This document shows positions 49,880 to 58,018 of a stretch of 64,000 nucleotides of DNA, piece after piece. Both the position numbers and the translations under genes were made by a program. Position 1 is the stretch's first letter; each line of letters starts with the position of its first letter. The notes under the pieces were generated by a model. The model had not been told where the DNA came from. It searched no databases and saw only the letters and a program-made list of their open reading frames with translations. Source of the stretch: Modestobacter versicolor (GTDB taxonomy: Bacteria; Actinomycetota; Actinomycetes; Mycobacteriales; Geodermatophilaceae); assembly GCF_014195485.1 (NCBI RefSeq), contig NZ_JACIBU010000001.1:2976001-3040000 (forward strand). Reading direction: 5' to 3'.

Positions 49880-50482
49880 GTGCGCACGAAGCTGATCACC
49901 CTCACCGCGGCGGGCCTGCTGGCAGTGGGCGGCGTCGCGGTCGCCGTCCCGGCCCTGGCCGATCCGGACACGAGCGACCCCACCACCTCGGACACCTCGG
50001 ACACCACCTGGGCCGACCGGATCGCCGAGGCGCTGGCCGGGCTGGTCGAGGACGGTTCCCTCACCCAGGAGCAGGTGGACGAGGTGGCCGCCACCCTGGA
50101 CGACGCCGACCTCGGCGGCGGGCACGGCTGGGGGCACGGCGGCGGGCCCGGCGGGTTCGGCGGGTGGGGCGGCCCGGGCGCGGGCCTCGAGGCAGCGGCG
50201 ACGGCGCTGGGCATGACGGAGGACGAGCTCCGCACGGCGCTCGAGGCCGACGGCGCCACGCTCGCCTCGGTGGCCGAGGAGCAGGGCGTGGCCGTCGAGA
50301 CCCTGGTCGACGCCCTGGTGGCCGCCGCGCAGGAGCGGCTCTCCGAGGCGGTGGCCGACGGCGACCTGACCCAGGCGGAGGCCGACGAGCGCCTGGCGGA
50401 GGTGGAGGAGCGGGTCACCGAGCGGGTGGACAGCACGTGGGGCGGCTGGCCGCAGCGCTGGTCCGACGGCGAGGACGACTGA
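49880..50482 (+). CDS. Secreted acidic protein with Gly/His-rich segment
   Basis: A 200-residue protein. GTG 49880 is chosen because GGAGGA (49867-49872) precedes it and a signal peptide then starts at once (VRTKLITLTAAGLLAVGGVAVAVPALA). The mature part has two related helical segments (IAEALAGLVEDGSLTQEQVDEVAATL near 45-70; LSEAVADGDLTQAEADERLAEVEERV near 155-180) on either side of a glycine/histidine stretch (GGGHGWGHGGGPGGFGGW). Similar secreted proteins occur in actinobacteria without assigned function. The His/Gly stretch could bind metal. A 14-base hairpin follows. Confidence 0.72.
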   Translation: MRTKLITLTAAGLLAVGGVAVAVPALADPDTSDPTTSDTSDTTWADRIAEALAGLVEDGSLTQEQVDEVAATLDDADLGGGHGWGHGGGPGGFGGWGGPGAGLEAAATALGMTEDELRTALEADGATLASVAEEQGVAVETLVDALVAAAQERLSEAVADGDLTQAEADERLAEVEERVTERVDSTWGGWPQRWSDGEDD

Positions 50483-50487
50483 CCCTG

Positions 50488-50518
50488 CGGCGCCGACCGG
50501 GCCACCCGGTCGGCGCCG
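50488..50518. terminator. Hairpin terminator after the secreted protein
   Basis: A perfect 14-base stem, CGGCGCCGACCGGG with its complement, and loop CCA starts 5 bases after the stop. It is followed by TCGTCGG without a U-tract and probably serves both directions. Confidence 0.78.
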
Positions 50519-50609
50519 TCGTCGGTCAGCGCGTGACGAGGTCCGCGTAGTCGGGCAGCTCGATGGCGTCGGCGGGGCGGCAGGCGACCTCGTCGCCGCC
50601 CTCCGGCGC

Positions 50610-50840
50610 CTACGCGTTGGCGCCGGCGTTGGCCAGGATGCTGAGGACGCTCAGCACGACGATCACCCAGCCGGTGACGCGCAGCCCCTTGCCGGTCGAC
50701 TGCGGGGCGGGCGAGCGACGGGCGGCCGAGCGCTTGCGGTTGCCCAGCACGATCAGCAGCACCCCGATCGCCGGGACGAGCAGCCGGCCGACCACCTCAC
50801 CCGCTGCCTGCGCGGCGTCCGCCACGATGATCATCTCCAC
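50610..50840 (-). CDS. Small predicted membrane protein
   Basis: A 76-residue frame with GTG 50840 and GGTGAGGA at good distance upstream. Two hydrophobic stretches are present: VGRLLVPAIGVLLIVLG (about 19-35) and VTGWVIVVLSVLSILANAG (about 55-73), separated by a basic loop (NRKRSAARRSPAPQSTGKG). The TAG stop is followed in the same frame by 27 further sense codons (APEGGDEVACRPADAIELP and more) before a TGA at 50526. That may be a remnant of another gene. It is oriented away from the GAF-EAL gene. No known family. Confidence 0.5.
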   Translation of the reverse strand: MEMIIVADAAQAAGEVVGRLLVPAIGVLLIVLGNRKRSAARRSPAPQSTGKGLRVTGWVIVVLSVLSILANAGANA

Positions 50841-50975
50841 CGCGACATCCTCACCTGCCGTGATCACCGCCGCCGGGTAGGTCGTGCTCAACCCATCCGC
50901 TGCACGTGCCGATGGGTGGGAGAGGGCAACCACCTGGAACACACCGGGGTGCGCCCACCACGGACGGAGTCAGAC

Positions 50976-52163
50976 GTGCGCAGGAAGCGCTCGGCCACCG
51001 AGCAGCAGATCGCCGACCTGCTGCAGACGGCACGGAAGTCGCTGGGCCTCAGCGTGGCCTTCTTCAGCAGGCTGGACGGGACGACCCAGCACCTCGAGGT
51101 CGTCGAGTCCTCGATGCCGCTGGTCTTCAAGGACGGCCTCACCCAGCCGCAGGACACCAGCTTCTGCCAGGCCGTGATGGACGGCGACCTCCCCGCGGTC
51201 ATGCCCGACGTCCGGGACTTCCCCGCGGCGATGAAGCTGCGCCCGGCCCGCGTCCCCCGCATCCGCAGCTACGTCACCGCTCCCGTGACGCTCAGCGACG
51301 GCAGCGTCTACGGCAGCTTCTGCGCCTTCGGGCTGCGCTCCGACCCCGAGCTCTCCGCCCGCGACCAGGCCCTGATGGAGGTCCTCGCCAACGCGGCGTC
51401 GGTGATCATCGAGCCCGACCTGCGCGACCGGCAGCAGCACGACGAGATCGAGCAGCGGCTGCGGCCGATCATGGCCCGCGGCGGCCCGGACGTCGTCCTG
51501 CAGCCCGTCGTGGACCTCGCCTCCGGCGCCCGGGTCGGCGCGGAGGCGCTGAGCCGCTTCCCCGGCGAGTGGGGCATGGCCCCCGACGCCGTCTTCGCCG
51601 AGGCGCACAGCATCGGCGCCGGCGACCGCCTCGAGCTGCTCGCGCTGCAGCAGGCCGCCGCACACCTGGACACCGTCCCCGGCTACATCGCCATGAACGT
51701 CTCCCCCGCGACCCTGCTCACCCGCGACTGCCTCGACCTGCTGGCCTCGCTGCCGCTGCGCCGGGTGGTCCTCGAGCTGTCCGAGCACGACCAGGTCGCC
51801 GACTACGACGCCCTGCATGCCGTCGTCCTCCCGCTCCGCGCCCAGGGCATGACCCTGGCCATCGACGACGTCGGCGCGGGCTTCAGCTCACTGCGGCACA
51901 TCGTCGTCACCAACCCCGACGTCATCAAGATCGACCGGAGCATCGTCAGCGGCCTGGACCACGACCCGGTGCTGGCCAGGCTGGTGGAGTCGCTGGTCGA
52001 GTTCGCCCACGGCTGCGGCGTCCGGGTCGTCGCCGAGGGCGTCGAGACCGCTGCCGAGCACGCGATGCTGCGGACCCTGCAGGTCGACTTCGGGCAGGGC
52101 TGGCTGTTCGGCCGCCCCGGCCCGGCCGACGTCCTCGACGCCCAGCGGGCCCTCGCCGGCTGA
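50976..52163 (+). CDS. GAF-EAL protein, predicted c-di-GMP phosphodiesterase, copy 1
   Basis: A 395-residue protein; GTG 50976 matches the start of its paralogue at 54591 and has GGAG upstream. The GAF domain (about 18-145) contains LSVAFFSRLDGTTQHLEVV and SDGSVYGSFCAFGL. The EAL domain (about 155-390) has the metal/substrate residues: Glu190-Ala-Leu in GAEALSRF, NVSP, ELSEHD, Asp297-Asp298 in AIDDVGAGFSSL, KIDRSIV and AEGVET. These residues are those needed for hydrolysis of c-di-GMP to pGpG, so activity is likely. The GAF domain should sense a small ligand or redox state. Confidence 0.92.
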   Translation: MRRKRSATEQQIADLLQTARKSLGLSVAFFSRLDGTTQHLEVVESSMPLVFKDGLTQPQDTSFCQAVMDGDLPAVMPDVRDFPAAMKLRPARVPRIRSYVTAPVTLSDGSVYGSFCAFGLRSDPELSARDQALMEVLANAASVIIEPDLRDRQQHDEIEQRLRPIMARGGPDVVLQPVVDLASGARVGAEALSRFPGEWGMAPDAVFAEAHSIGAGDRLELLALQQAAAHLDTVPGYIAMNVSPATLLTRDCLDLLASLPLRRVVLELSEHDQVADYDALHAVVLPLRAQGMTLAIDDVGAGFSSLRHIVVTNPDVIKIDRSIVSGLDHDPVLARLVESLVEFAHGCGVRVVAEGVETAAEHAMLRTLQVDFGQGWLFGRPGPADVLDAQRALAG

Positions 52164-52479
52164 CGCCGCGGCGGCCAGGGCCTCGCCGCACCCGTCCCAC
52201 CGGTCACTCGAGTCGCCACGTGACGTGACGCACAGTACCGACGCGACGTGCACTGGTTGGTGACCAGGACTTTCTCCGGGTGAGGGCTTCCCGAGCCGAG
52301 CACCGTCCGTCGATGCTCTGCCTGCTCGCAGGGCGGTCCGACCGGACGTGCCTGCGTGGTCGCGTACGACATCACGGGGGACGGCGGGTCACCGCCGCGT
52401 GGAGGACGACGACGACTGCCCACTCGTGCGCGTCGGCGACGTGAGGGAGCGTTCCGTCTCTCACAGAAGCGAGCCGTAC
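52164..52479. other. Intergenic region before the LPGTG protein
   Basis: This is a 316-base non-coding stretch. It contains small inverted repeats (CTGGTTGGTGACCAG at 52253-52267; CGGCGGGTCACCGCCG at 52383-52398) and probably the promoter and a long 5' leader of the LPGTG protein gene. I looked for c-di-GMP and c-di-AMP riboswitch cores and did not recognise one. Confidence 0.5.
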
Positions 52480-53559
52480 GTGAAGCGCACCACCAGTGTC
52501 CTGCTGACCGCTGCCCTGACCACCGGAACGGCAGCCGTGCTCGCGGCGGCCATCCCGGGCGTCGCCTCGGCCAACGCCTGCGGCGTCATCCCGATCGACC
52601 AGAACTCCTTCACGACGGCGTTCGACACCAAGGACACCCGCGCCACCGGGCACAACGACATCAAGGTCGACAACCCCGGCGCACTGCGCGTCTGGACCGA
52701 GGGCACCAAGTCGACGGACAAGGCGGCTGCGTACTACGGCGGGCTCGACGTGGCCCTCGCCAGCCAGACCGCGCTGACCAACTACTCGCTCAACTACCAG
52801 GGCACCCCGACCGGCACCCTGCCCGGGTACCAGCTGGTCGTCGACCTCGACGACGACGGCACCGCGGACGGCATCCTGATCGGCGAGAAGGCCTACGGCG
52901 CCAACTGGTGGCTGAGCAACGCGACCCCGCAGGAGTTCAAGGACAAGGCGCCGCACAAGGACGGCACCAGTGGCGCAGCTCAGGGCGGCGCCCACTACGG
53001 CACCCTCGACGAGTGGGTCACCGCGTTCCCGGCTGCGGACATCACCGCGTTCGGGTACTCGCTGGGTTCCGGCGTCAAGAACGACCTGTTGATCGACTCG
53101 ATCACCTTCGGCTGCAACGTCGTCGACTTCGGCTACACGAACACCCCGCCCACCGCTGACTTCACCTGGGCCGCGACCGCCACCGACCCGAGCACCATCG
53201 CCTTCGACGCCACCCCGTCGGCGGACGTCGACGAGGTCAACGGCGACGTGCTGACCTACGCGTGGGACTTCCGGGACGGGACGCTCGGTACTGGCGAGAA
53301 GGTCACGCACAAGTACAACGCCCCGGGCACGTACGCGGTCGAGCTGACCGTCACCGACCGCTTCGGCGCGACGGCGAAGAAGCTGATCGACGTGGTCGTC
53401 GCGCGGCCGACGAACACCGCGGGCGGCACCCCGCTGCCGGGCACCGGCGCGAACGTCATCGGCCTGGCCGCGGTCGGTGGCCTGGTCCTGGCCGGCAGCA
53501 GTGCCGGCCTGGTCGCCACCCGTCGCCGCCGTGCCGGGTCCGGAGCCCACGCTGCCTGA
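52480..53559 (+). CDS. Surface protein with PKD domain and LPGTG sorting signal
   Basis: A 359-residue protein with GTG start and a signal peptide at about 1-32 (ending ASANA). Residues 33-220 form a beta-rich N-terminal region of unknown family (YQLVVDLDDDGTADGILIGEKAYGANWW). A PKD domain follows at about 228-312 (PPTADFTWAATATDPSTIAFDATPS, YAWDFRDGTLGTGEKVTHKY, VELTVTDRFG). The C-terminus has the sorting signal LPGTG at 319-323, a hydrophobic segment and RRRR. A class E sortase gene lies directly downstream and is the likely enzyme that anchors it to the wall. Confidence 0.9.
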   Translation: MKRTTSVLLTAALTTGTAAVLAAAIPGVASANACGVIPIDQNSFTTAFDTKDTRATGHNDIKVDNPGALRVWTEGTKSTDKAAAYYGGLDVALASQTALTNYSLNYQGTPTGTLPGYQLVVDLDDDGTADGILIGEKAYGANWWLSNATPQEFKDKAPHKDGTSGAAQGGAHYGTLDEWVTAFPAADITAFGYSLGSGVKNDLLIDSITFGCNVVDFGYTNTPPTADFTWAATATDPSTIAFDATPSADVDEVNGDVLTYAWDFRDGTLGTGEKVTHKYNAPGTYAVELTVTDRFGATAKKLIDVVVARPTNTAGGTPLPGTGANVIGLAAVGGLVLAGSSAGLVATRRRRAGSGAHAA

Positions 53560-53568
53560 CCGGTCCCA

Positions 53569-53602
53569 GCGACGCCCCGCCCGGCACCGGGCGGGGCGTC
53601 GC
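53569..53602 (+). terminator. Hairpin between surface protein and sortase genes
   Basis: A perfect 16-base stem, GCGACGCCCCGCCCGG with its complement, and loop CA begins 9 bases after the surface protein stop. It can act as a terminator or attenuator so that less sortase than substrate is made. It also argues against sortase starts upstream of it (GTG 53531, ATG 53477). Confidence 0.75.
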
Positions 53603-53665
53603 GCCTCCGGGGCGGAGGCGCGACGGGTCAGCGAGCTCGCCCCGCCGCGCGCTCCGGTCCCACTG

Positions 53666-54328
53666 GTGCAGCGCGTCGTGCGGACCGTCTGCCAGGCGGG
53701 GATCACCGCGGCCGTCGTCGTCCTGCTGTTCGTGGCCTACCAGGTCTGGGTGACCGACCTGCGCAGCGACCGCGCCCAGGACGAGGTCGCCGACCAGCTC
53801 CGCGACGACTGGAGCTCGCCGGCACCGCTGCCGGCGAGCACGGCGCCCGACTTCGGCACCGCCTTCGCGTTCCTGCACATCCCCCGGCTCGGCGACGACT
53901 ACGAGCAGGCGGTCGTCGAGGGCACCGACGACGCGGTCCTGGAGGAGGCGCCGGGGCACTTCGTCGACACGGCCCTGCCCGGCGAGATCGGCAACTTCTC
54001 CGTCGCCGGCCACCGGGTGGGCAAGGGCAGCCCGTTCATCGACCTGGACCGGCTCCAGGACGGGGACGAGATCGTCGTCGAGACGGTCGACACCTGGTAC
54101 GTCTACCGGGTGTCCGAGGTGGTCGTCACCGAGCCCACGGCCACCGACGCCATCGCCGCCGTCCCCGGAGCCGCCGGCGACGTCCCGGACCGCGGGTACC
54201 TGACCCTGGTGACCTGCACGCCCAAGTTCACCGACCGGCTGCGCCTGATCGTGCACGCCGAGCTGGACGGCTCGACCCCGAAGTCCGAGTCACCGGACGG
54301 TCCCGCCGTGCTGCTGGGGACGACCTGA
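53666..54328 (+). CDS. Class E sortase
   Basis: A 220-residue protein from GTG 53666. A membrane helix is at about 9-28 (CQAGITAAVVVLLFVAYQVW) and the sortase domain spans about 65-205. The catalytic residues are His116 (VAGHRVGKGSPF), Cys184 (LTLVTCTPKF) and Arg191/193 (DRLRLIVHAEL). The TLVTCTP active site is typical of class E. The start is uncertain: the frame is open upstream, and the best ribosome site (GGAGG, 53614-53618) precedes a GTC codon at 53627. Class E enzymes anchor proteins to the actinobacterial wall, and the LPGTG protein just upstream is the obvious substrate. Confidence 0.88.
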   Translation: MQRVVRTVCQAGITAAVVVLLFVAYQVWVTDLRSDRAQDEVADQLRDDWSSPAPLPASTAPDFGTAFAFLHIPRLGDDYEQAVVEGTDDAVLEEAPGHFVDTALPGEIGNFSVAGHRVGKGSPFIDLDRLQDGDEIVVETVDTWYVYRVSEVVVTEPTATDAIAAVPGAAGDVPDRGYLTLVTCTPKFTDRLRLIVHAELDGSTPKSESPDGPAVLLGTT

Positions 54329-54383
54329 CCGTGTACGGCTGGACTGGCGCCACCTCCCCGGCGGACGGGGCAGCAGGTCGGCG

Positions 54384-54482
54384 ATGTCGGTGCTCCTCGT
54401 CCTCACCGCCTCGGCGCTGCTGCTCTTCGTCGTCTTCCCGGCCGTCGACGACCACGTCGAGTGGTGGAGCCCCACCTTCTGA
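54384..54482 (+). CDS. Possible 32-residue single-pass membrane microprotein
   Basis: ATG 54384 to TGA 54480-54482. The product is mostly one membrane helix (SVLLVLTASALLLFVVFPA) with a short charged/aromatic end (DDHVEWWSPTF). It sits 55 bases after the sortase stop and 108 before the second GAF-EAL gene. The ribosome site (AGCAGG) is weak. Hydrophobicity pattern and position make it worth keeping, but it may be chance. Confidence 0.3.
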   Translation: MSVLLVLTASALLLFVVFPAVDDHVEWWSPTF

Positions 54483-54590
54483 CCCCGCCGGTCGAGGCAC
54501 CCCTGCGGGTGATGTGGCGGAACTGATCCGTCCGGCACGATCCTCCTCCGCCCTCTCACGGCCGAGAGGGCACTGCGCCCAGGAGGACAC

Positions 54591-55802
54591 GTGCAGCGGG
54601 AGTGCACCGAGGCGGAACGGCAGGTCGCGGGGTTGCTGGCGACCGCCCGTCGCAAGCTCGACCTCAGCGTCGCGTTCCTCAGCCGGATCGACGAGACCAG
54701 CCGCACGCTGCAGGTGGTCGACTCGTCGCTCGGCGCGATCCGGGCGGGCTACACCGGCCCCCGGGACAGCGGCTTCTGCCTGGCCGTCGTGCAGGGGCAC
54801 CTCCCCCAGGTCATGCCCGACGCACGCGACGTCCCCGAGGCGGTCCGCCGCCTGCCGGCCGACCTGCCGCCGATCCGCGGGCACGTGAGCGTGCCCGTCG
54901 TCCTCAGCGACGGCAGCGTCTACGGCACCTTCTGCGCCTTCGGCCTGGTCAGCGACCCCGAGGTGTCGGTGCGCGACCTCGCGCTGATGGAGGTGCTCGC
55001 CGAGGCCGCGGCGCTGGTCATCGAGCCGCAGGTGCGCGAGGAGCAGCGGCAGGCCGAGATCTCCGGGCGGCTCGCGCCGGTCATCGCCGACGGGGGCCCG
55101 GACGTCGTCCTGCAGCCGATCGTCGACCTGCGCACCGGTGCCCGGATCGGGGCCGAGGCGCTGAGCCGCTTCCCGCGCGCGTGGGGCCGCACGCCCGACG
55201 TCGTCTTCGCCGAGGCGCACAGCATCGGCCAGGGCGACCTGCTCGAGCTGCTCGCGCTCAGCCGGGCTGCCGACCTGCTGGACGACGTGACCGGTTACGT
55301 GGCGATGAACGTCTCGCCGCAGACCCTGCTGACCCCGCTGTGCCGCGAGGTGCTCGGCGACCTGCCGCTGGACCGCGTCGTCCTGGAGCTCTCCGAGCAC
55401 GAGCAGGTGCAGGACTACGCCGCGCTCGGCGCCGCGCTGGCCCCGCTGCGCGCCCGGGGCATGCGGCTGGCGATCGACGACGTCGGGGCCGGCTTCAGCA
55501 GCCTGCGGCACATCGTCGTCACCGGCCCGGACGTGATCAAGATGGACCGCAGCATCGTCAGCGGCCTGGACACCGACCCGATCCTGGCCAAGCTCGCCCA
55601 GTCGCTGGTCGACTTCGCGCACAGCTCCGACATCTGCGTGGTCGCCGAGGGCGTCGAGACCGCCGCCGAGCACGAGGTGCTGCGGCGACTCGGGGTGGAC
55701 GGCGGCCAGGGCTGGCTGTTCGGCCGCCCGGGGCCCGCCGACCTGCTGGTCGACGCGGGCACCGTGCTCGCCCCCCCGGCCCGGCAGCCGCTGCCCACCT
55801 GA
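54591..55802 (+). CDS. GAF-EAL protein, predicted c-di-GMP phosphodiesterase, copy 2
   Basis: A 403-residue paralogue of the protein at 50976, with GTG start and AGGAGG at 54579-54584. The two align along their whole length (QVAGLLATARRKLDLSVAFLSRIDE against QIADLLQTARKSLGLSVAFFSRLDG; GQGWLFGRPGPADLL against GQGWLFGRPGPADVL). All EAL residues are kept: Glu189-Ala-Leu in GAEALSRF, NVSP, AIDDVGAGFSSL, KMDRSIV and AEGVET. It probably degrades c-di-GMP with a different GAF input. The pair brackets the LPGTG protein and sortase genes, which suggests a linked envelope function or a tandem duplication with insertion. Confidence 0.92.
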   Translation: MQRECTEAERQVAGLLATARRKLDLSVAFLSRIDETSRTLQVVDSSLGAIRAGYTGPRDSGFCLAVVQGHLPQVMPDARDVPEAVRRLPADLPPIRGHVSVPVVLSDGSVYGTFCAFGLVSDPEVSVRDLALMEVLAEAAALVIEPQVREEQRQAEISGRLAPVIADGGPDVVLQPIVDLRTGARIGAEALSRFPRAWGRTPDVVFAEAHSIGQGDLLELLALSRAADLLDDVTGYVAMNVSPQTLLTPLCREVLGDLPLDRVVLELSEHEQVQDYAALGAALAPLRARGMRLAIDDVGAGFSSLRHIVVTGPDVIKMDRSIVSGLDTDPILAKLAQSLVDFAHSSDICVVAEGVETAAEHEVLRRLGVDGGQGWLFGRPGPADLLVDAGTVLAPPARQPLPT

Positions 55803-55804
55803 GC

Positions 55805-56146
55805 TCAGCCGCGCTGGTCGACCATCGCCTGCACCACCCGGGCGAGCAGCGCGCCGGGCAGCGGTTCCACGTGGAGCAACCGCATGGCGTCCTTGGCGCC
55901 GCGGTAGGGCTCGACCTCGGCGGCGAGCTCGGCGTCGAGCGGCGGCAGCGGGTAGAGCCCGATGTGCTGCTTCCACGCCGCGACGTGCAGCAGCGGCAGG
56001 CCGTCGAGGGTGAACGTCGGCATCGCGTAGCTGATCGTCTCCCCGGCGTCCGGCACGACCTCGTGCACGATGCGGCGCACCTCGCCCACCCGCGCCCGGA
56101 CGTCGTCCGGCAGCCCGGCCAGGTACTCGTCGACGGTGCCGGCCAT
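55805..56146 (-). CDS. DUF1801 (YdhG-like) family protein
   Basis: A 113-residue protein with the DUF1801 pattern: VDEYLAGLPDDVRARVGEVRRIVHEVVPDAGETISYAMPTF, HVAAWKQHIGLYPLPP and YRGAKDAMRLLHVEPLP. Family members are small and some are called iron chaperones by homology to B. subtilis YdhG/frataxin-like Fra, but biochemical support is thin. Its ATG overlaps the stop of the upstream Ser/Gly-repeat gene by one base (TGATG), so the two are co-translated. Confidence 0.88.
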   Translation of the reverse strand: MAGTVDEYLAGLPDDVRARVGEVRRIVHEVVPDAGETISYAMPTFTLDGLPLLHVAAWKQHIGLYPLPPLDAELAAEVEPYRGAKDAMRLLHVEPLPGALLARVVQAMVDQRG

Positions 56147-56433
56147 CAGTCCCGCTCGGCCAGCAGCAGCCCGAGGACGGCGGCCCCGGCGACGCAGGCC
56201 GCCTTCGACACGCCACCCACCGAGCGCCAGGACAGCACCGACCCGACCGACTGGGCCGAGAGCGCCGAGCCGACCGACATCCAGCTGCCCGCGGACAGCA
56301 CCGACGTCGAGGACGCGATGCTGCCGATCGAGGCGAACGAGCCGACGCTGCCGATCGAGAGGAACGAGCCCTCCGAGGCGATCGACAGGGCGGAGTCCCG
56401 CGACCACAGCGACATCCACGACCGGGTGCTCAT
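56146..56433 (-). CDS. Serine/glycine-rich short-repeat protein
   Basis: A 95-residue protein. Residues 1-75 are a regular low-complexity repeat of roughly six-residue units S-x-x-S-x-G/S (SIASEGSFLSIGSVGSFASI, then GSIASSTSVLSAGSWMS), with a serine at nearly every third position. A small hydrophobic end follows (ACVAGAAVLGLLLAERD). The regular period suggests a solenoid or fibre-like fold. I recall similar proteins in actinobacteria without known function. It starts 13 bases after the stop of the MFS gene and is coupled to DUF1801, so the three may form one transcript. Confidence 0.7.
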   Translation of the reverse strand: MSTRSWMSLWSRDSALSIASEGSFLSIGSVGSFASIGSIASSTSVLSAGSWMSVGSALSAQSVGSVLSWRSVGGVSKAACVAGAAVLGLLLAERD

Positions 56434-56446
56434 GGCCGCGAGCGTG

Positions 56447-57922
56447 TCACTCCGGGTCGTCGCCCACCAGGGTCCCGCCCGCGACGAGCGCGGCCTCGGG
56501 GTGGCGCAGCGCGACGTCGGGCTCGGCGTGCGTGGCGGGGTCGCGCCGCACGGCGGGGATGAGCAGGGCGGCGAGCGCGGCGGCCACCAGCGCACCGGTC
56601 AGCATCAGGAAGCCGTTGGTGTAACCGGACTCCGCCGGCAGCCCGCCCGCACCGGCGTGCGCGGTCACCACCGAGGCCATGACGGCGGCCCCGATCGACC
56701 CGCCGATCGTGCGGATGTTGGCGTTCATGCCGCTGGCCACCCCGGTCTGCGACGGCGGGACGGCGGCGACGATCAGGTTCGACATCGCGGCGAAGGCCAG
56801 CCCGAAGCCGGCGCCCATGACGACCGAGCCGGCCAGGATCGCGCCCTGCGAGTCGTGCGCCAGCGCGAACGCCAGGTAGCCCGCGGCGACAACCAGCGTC
56901 CCGATGACCAGCACGACCTTGGACCCGATCCGCTGGGCGAGGGTGCCGGAGACGAGGCCGAGGACGAACGAGGCGATCGTCTGGGGGAGCATCAGCAGCC
57001 CCGACTCGGTCACCGTGGAGCCGAAGCCGTACCCCGCCGACGACGGCGTCTGCAGGAACTGCGGCAGGAACGCGAAGGCGGCGTACATCGCCGCCCCGAA
57101 CAGCAGCGCGACGAGGTTGGTCGCCCAGACCGCGCGGACCCGCATCATCCGCATGTCGATCAGCGGCTGCACCGCGCGCGACTCGACGAGCACCCACACG
57201 ACGGCGAGGACGACGGCGGCGACGAGCAGCCCGAGGACCTCCGCCGAGCCCCAGCCCCAGCTCGGCGCCTGGCTGACCGCGAGCAGCAGCGCGACCAGCC
57301 AGCTGGACAGCAGCAGGGCCGCGGCCCAGTTGATCGAGCCGGCGGTGCGCTCCGGCGACTCGGGCACCAGGAACTGCGCGGCCAGCGCGGCGACGACCAG
57401 CACGACCAGCGGCAGCCAGAACAGCCCGTGGTAGCTGAACGCGTCCACGATCGGGCCGGCCACGACCAGCCCGACGCCGGCGCCGACGGCCACCAGGGAG
57501 GAGATCGCGCCGACCGCCCCGGCGACCCGGTCGCGCGGGAACTCGTCGCGGATGATCCCGAACGCCAGCGGCAGCACCCCGCCACCGATGCCCTGGACCA
57601 CCCGGGCGACGACCATCACGGTCAGGTCAGTCGCCAGCGCGGCGAGCAGGCAGCCCAGCGCGAGAGCGGCCAGCGCGACGACGAACATCCGCTTCTTGCC
57701 GGTCATGTCGCCCAGCCGGCCCAGGATCGGCGTGAACACCGACGCGGAGAGCAGGTAGGCGGTCAGCACCCAGGTGACGTCGGACTGGTTGGTGCCCAGC
57801 CCGGCCTCCAGCGTCGGCAGCACCGGCGTCACCAGCGACTGCAGCAGCGAGAACGCGATCACCCCGGTGGCGAGCACCGCGAAGGTGACCCGGTGGTCCG
57901 CCCGCCGTCCCGTGCTGCTCAT
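56447..57922 (-). CDS. DHA2-family MFS drug efflux transporter (14 TM)
   Basis: A 491-residue membrane protein, ATG 57922 with CAGGA upstream. It has about 14 hydrophobic segments. Motif A is GRLGDMTGKKRMF near residues 68-80, motif C is in GPIVDAFSYHGLFWL, and PTLEAGLGTNQSDVTWVLTAYLL lies in the first loop, all typical of the DHA2 (EmrB/QacA-like) group. It exports drugs or metabolites using the proton gradient. No TetR-type regulator lies next to it. It is 96 bases downstream of the aminotransferase gene, possibly on the same transcript as the amino acid transporter operon. Confidence 0.92.
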   Translation of the reverse strand: MSSTGRRADHRVTFAVLATGVIAFSLLQSLVTPVLPTLEAGLGTNQSDVTWVLTAYLLSASVFTPILGRLGDMTGKKRMFVVALAALALGCLLAALATDLTVMVVARVVQGIGGGVLPLAFGIIRDEFPRDRVAGAVGAISSLVAVGAGVGLVVAGPIVDAFSYHGLFWLPLVVLVVAALAAQFLVPESPERTAGSINWAAALLLSSWLVALLLAVSQAPSWGWGSAEVLGLLVAAVVLAVVWVLVESRAVQPLIDMRMMRVRAVWATNLVALLFGAAMYAAFAFLPQFLQTPSSAGYGFGSTVTESGLLMLPQTIASFVLGLVSGTLAQRIGSKVVLVIGTLVVAAGYLAFALAHDSQGAILAGSVVMGAGFGLAFAAMSNLIVAAVPPSQTGVASGMNANIRTIGGSIGAAVMASVVTAHAGAGGLPAESGYTNGFLMLTGALVAAALAALLIPAVRRDPATHAEPDVALRHPEAALVAGGTLVGDDPE

Positions 57923-58018
57923 GCCGGGGTCCTGCGGCGGTGTCGTTGCCTGGTCCAACGATCGGCGCGCACAGCGCGATGATGCCCTGCCCGCCCGCCG
58001 CGCGCGTGCCGGGGCGGC

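Noticed and set aside
52164-52479. c-di-GMP or c-di-AMP riboswitch before the LPGTG protein, suggested by flanking EAL genes
   Set aside because: The conserved cores of these riboswitch classes could not be recognised; only small unrelated inverted repeats are seen.
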